A DNA stretch of 7,976 bases from Acidobacteriota bacterium (lineage in GTDB: Bacteria > Acidobacteriota > Terriglobia > Terriglobales > Acidobacteriaceae), in assembly GCA_003225515.1 (NCBI GenBank), contig QIAK01000018.1, positions 1,922-9,897 on the forward strand, given 5' to 3'. The notes under the pieces are model-generated. The model saw only the letters and a list, made by a program, of their open reading frames with translations, was not told where the DNA came from and made no database searches. Within the stretch, counting starts at the first letter, position 1. The number at the start of each line of letters is the position of its first letter. This document shows, in pieces, positions 6,369 through 7,976 of this stretch. The position numbers and the translations under genes were made by a program.

Positions 6369-7427
6369 CTAATCCACAGTGCCAGATCTTTCGTTCACAA
6401 CCGGCGGCCGAGCCGGGCGTTGCGGCGCTGGACAGCAGTTCCCCTCGCAAACATCCGGTCGCGGGCCGAGTGTGCCGAGCGCCCTACGCTCGGCTCCGGC
6501 ATTCATGCGCTCCAGAATCAGCTCACGAATCGTGGCGACGAACTTCGGATGCACGCCTACGGTTTTTGCCCGTGCCATGGGCAAAGAGAGCGAGCTGCAA
6601 AGCTGCCGCGCCTCAATGTCGAGGTCATATAAGACCTCCATGTGGTCCGAAATAAAACTGATCGGAGCCAGCACAACTGCGCTTCCCAGGTTGCGTGCCT
6701 TCACGTCGCGCAGATAGTCGAGAATGTCCGGCTCAAGCCACGGCTGTCCCGGCGCGCCACTGCGGCTCTGATATACAAGCGCATCGTTGGAGATCGCGAG
6801 TCTTGCCGAAACCAGCTTTCGTACTTCTTCCAGTTGGCGCACATAGTCAGACGTATTCGCCATTGAAATTGGAATGCTGTGCGCGACGTAAACAATCTGA
6901 ATATTCTGCCGTGAGTCGCTTGGAATTTCGTGCAGAGCATCACGTACGCGATCTTCTGTCGCCTCAATGAATCCGGGATGGTTAAAAAAGGCGCGCAGCT
7001 TTTGGACTTCCGGCGCTCCTGTCACTTCGCTTTGCGCGCGGATAATGTCCTCGCGATACTGACGACATCCCGAATAGGAACTGTACGCCGACGTCACGAA
7101 GGCGAGCGCTCGTCGAATGCCGTCCTGCTTCATCTTTTGAAGCGCTTCGGTCAGCATCGGATTCCAGTTGCGATTTCCCCAATAAACGGGGAGCCTGGGT
7201 CCATGTTGCGCGAGTTCGCTCTCGAGCGCTGCGATGAGTTCGCGAACCTGCTGGTTGATCGGGCTCTTTCCGCCGAAATGGTAGTAGTGTTCCGCAACCG
7301 CGAGCATGCGCTCGCGAGGAACATTCCTTCCGCGCAGCACGTTTTCGAGAAATGGCATTACCTCTTCGGTGGACTCAGGTCCGCCGAAAGAGACAACAAG
7401 AATGGCGTCGTACTCACTGCTTTTCAT
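6369..7427 (-). CDS. hemH: Ferrochelatase (protoporphyrin or coproporphyrin type)
   Basis: This enzyme inserts Fe2+ into a porphyrin near the end of heme synthesis. It has 352 residues from the ATG at 7427. The N-terminal part has LVVSFGGPES (10-19) and YYHFGGKSPINQQ (48-60). VYWGNRNWNP (81-90), SAYSSYSGCRQYRED (113-127) and FFNHPGF (147-153) resemble the actinobacterial branch. The catalytic histidine is H183 (VAHSIP) and the conserved acidic residue is E264 (ISDHMEVLYDLD), both intact. The C-terminal tail adds DVCEGNCCP (325-333) and a Pro/Arg-rich end. C121, C327, C331 and C332 are candidate ligands for the [2Fe-2S] cluster known in some bacterial ferrochelatases. Whether the substrate is protoporphyrin IX or coproporphyrin III cannot be settled here. 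The frame extends to an ATG at 7541, but the extra 38 residues are not ferrochelatase-like and that ATG overlaps the predicted -10 box. The ribosome binding site at 7427 is weak. Confidence 0.95.
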   Translation of the reverse strand: MKSSEYDAILVVSFGGPESTEEVMPFLENVLRGRNVPRERMLAVAEHYYHFGGKSPINQQVRELIAALESELAQHGPRLPVYWGNRNWNPMLTEALQKMKQDGIRRALAFVTSAYSSYSGCRQYREDIIRAQSEVTGAPEVQKLRAFFNHPGFIEATEDRVRDALHEIPSDSRQNIQIVYVAHSIPISMANTSDYVRQLEEVRKLVSARLAISNDALVYQSRSGAPGQPWLEPDILDYLRDVKARNLGSAVVLAPISFISDHMEVLYDLDIEARQLCSSLSLPMARAKTVGVHPKFVATIRELILERMNAGAERRALGTLGPRPDVCEGNCCPAPQRPARPPVVNERSGTVD

Positions 7428-7539
7428 AAAAATCTCAGCTACGAACCAGAAAACCTTTGGTGGCGAACGTGAAACCGAACTTGGCTTCGGGCGCGGAATC
7501 GTGTCGATAATCGTGCGGGTATGAGATGCATTTGTACGC

Positions 7540-7569
7540 ATTGTAAATACTTGGGCAATTCGTTGTGAA
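7540..7569 (-). promoter_or_regulatory. Sigma70-like promoter of the ferrochelatase gene
   Basis: Reading the minus strand, TTCACA (7569-7564) matches the -35 consensus in five of six bases. TACAAT (7545-7540) matches the -10 consensus in five of six, and the spacer is 18 bp. Transcription would begin near 7533, leaving a leader of about 105 nt before the ATG at 7427. The leader length allows for regulation, but no known riboswitch or iron-box pattern was recognised. It supports the ferrochelatase being transcribed separately from the upstream gene. Confidence 0.55.
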
Positions 7570-7577
7570 CGGGGCCT

Positions 7578-7590
7578 CGCGTTTAACGCG
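7578..7590. promoter_or_regulatory. Perfect 13-nt palindrome just upstream of the ferrochelatase promoter
   Basis: CGCGTTTAACGCG has 6-bp arms around one central base and ends 8 bp before the predicted -35 box. It would lie at roughly -45 to -57 from the predicted transcript start, a typical place for an activator site. It could also be a short hairpin behind the stop of the upstream gene, but no T-run follows on either strand, so it is not a standard terminator. Confidence 0.35.
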
Positions 7591-7603
7591 GCTGCTTGAG
7601 GAC

Positions 7604-7976
7604 TTATTGGGCAGTTCCAGTTTTCACAACGGCAACGGTCGTCGAGCTTTCAAGGGCAGACGGCGGGGCCGTTGAGAATGGCCGGTCCAGTGAAATATCC
7701 ATCTCGGTAAAACGTGGAAGAACCACATCGCGTCCCTGACGTGTGGCCATGTACACGCCCGACACGCAACTGGAGACAATGCGAGCAGTGCCGGCCGTGG
7801 AGGCGTCGGTTGCCGTCGATACGATGGCCTCGATCACGAGTTGAAGCGCATCGTCGGCTTCTTTCGAAATTCCAGCGCTGAAAGCAATATTCATTGCCAT
7901 CCACGCTTTGCCTGGGCGTTCGCCATGCAGACCGCCCTCGGCATCCATTCTGGTATGCGAGCGGGCGTCCAACTCT
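7604..7976 (-). CDS. Unrecognised protein, C-terminal part (cut by right window edge)
   Basis: The frame is open from the right edge to a TAA at 7606-7604, giving about 123 codons of a longer gene whose start lies outside the window. I do not recognise the family with confidence. Visible features are a polar start (RMDAEGGLHGERPGKAW), a small-residue-rich region with AGISKEADDALQLVIEAIV and a Ser/Ala/Thr-rich stretch. The segment VSGVYMATRQGRDVVLPRFTEMDISLDRP follows in two adjoining pieces, then a low-complexity Ser/Thr/Ala/Val tail. The pattern TRxGxDVxLPxxTxxxxxLDRP resembles the end of some acidobacterial envelope proteins and VirB10/TrbI-like C-terminal strands. That is a weak memory-based resemblance, not a call. 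Internal ATGs exist, but the frame continues past them to the edge, so it is treated as partial. It lies 176 bp upstream of the ferrochelatase gene on the same strand. Confidence 0.6.
   Translation of the reverse strand, partial: ELDARSHTRMDAEGGLHGERPGKAWMAMNIAFSAGISKEADDALQLVIEAIVSTATDASTAGTARIVSSCVSGVYMATRQGRDVVLPRFTEMDISLDRPFSTAPPSALESSTTVAVVKTGTAQ

Noticed and set aside
6930..7472. Plus-strand frame of 180 codons opposite the ferrochelatase
   Set aside because: It lies antisense to intact ferrochelatase motifs and shows no domain of its own.
7428..7541. 38-residue N-terminal extension of the ferrochelatase
   Set aside because: The added residues do not resemble ferrochelatase, and the ATG at 7541 overlaps the predicted -10 box.

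Overview
The window looks like chromosomal DNA from a Gram-negative soil-type bacterium, most plausibly an Acidobacteriota. This is an inference from gene style, not a database match. Pointers are a moderately high GC content by eye, a signal-peptide-bearing stand-alone TonB C-terminal domain, a TolC/EmrA/EmrB-like tripartite pump (which implies an outer membrane), and a ferrochelatase whose internal motifs look actinobacterial. There are no rRNA or tRNA genes, transposases, CRISPR arrays or phage genes.

Layout: positions 1-482 (minus strand) hold the 5' part of a PilZ-domain gene running off the left edge. It is not present as a complete reading frame, but its PilZ motifs are clear. At 651-989 (minus) is a small secreted or periplasmic TonB C-terminal-domain protein. 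A 279-bp divergent intergenic region (990-1268) follows and carries a 9-bp-arm inverted repeat. Positions 1269-6299 (plus) form a tight four-gene cluster: a TolC-family outer membrane factor, an EmrA/HlyD-type membrane fusion protein, an EmrB/QacA-type DHA2 MFS transporter, and a cytidylate-kinase-like protein. Gaps are 5 bp, a 1-bp stop/start overlap, and 2 bp. Positions 6369-7427 (minus) encode a ferrochelatase that converges on the cluster with a 69-bp gap. At 7604-7976 (minus) is the 3' part of an unrecognised protein running off the right edge.

The first three plus-strand genes encode a complete tripartite efflux pump: inner-membrane antiporter, periplasmic adaptor and outer-membrane duct. 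The fourth gene is not a standard pump part. Eight consecutive Gs lie near the 3' end of the transporter gene, and a -1 slip there would join the transporter in frame to the kinase with no stop codon between. The ferrochelatase has a Cys-X3-Cys-Cys tail plus an internal Cys that could hold a [2Fe-2S] cluster, and a good sigma70-like promoter sits upstream of it. These are the points most worth a second look. I did not find a clearly novel multi-gene system.
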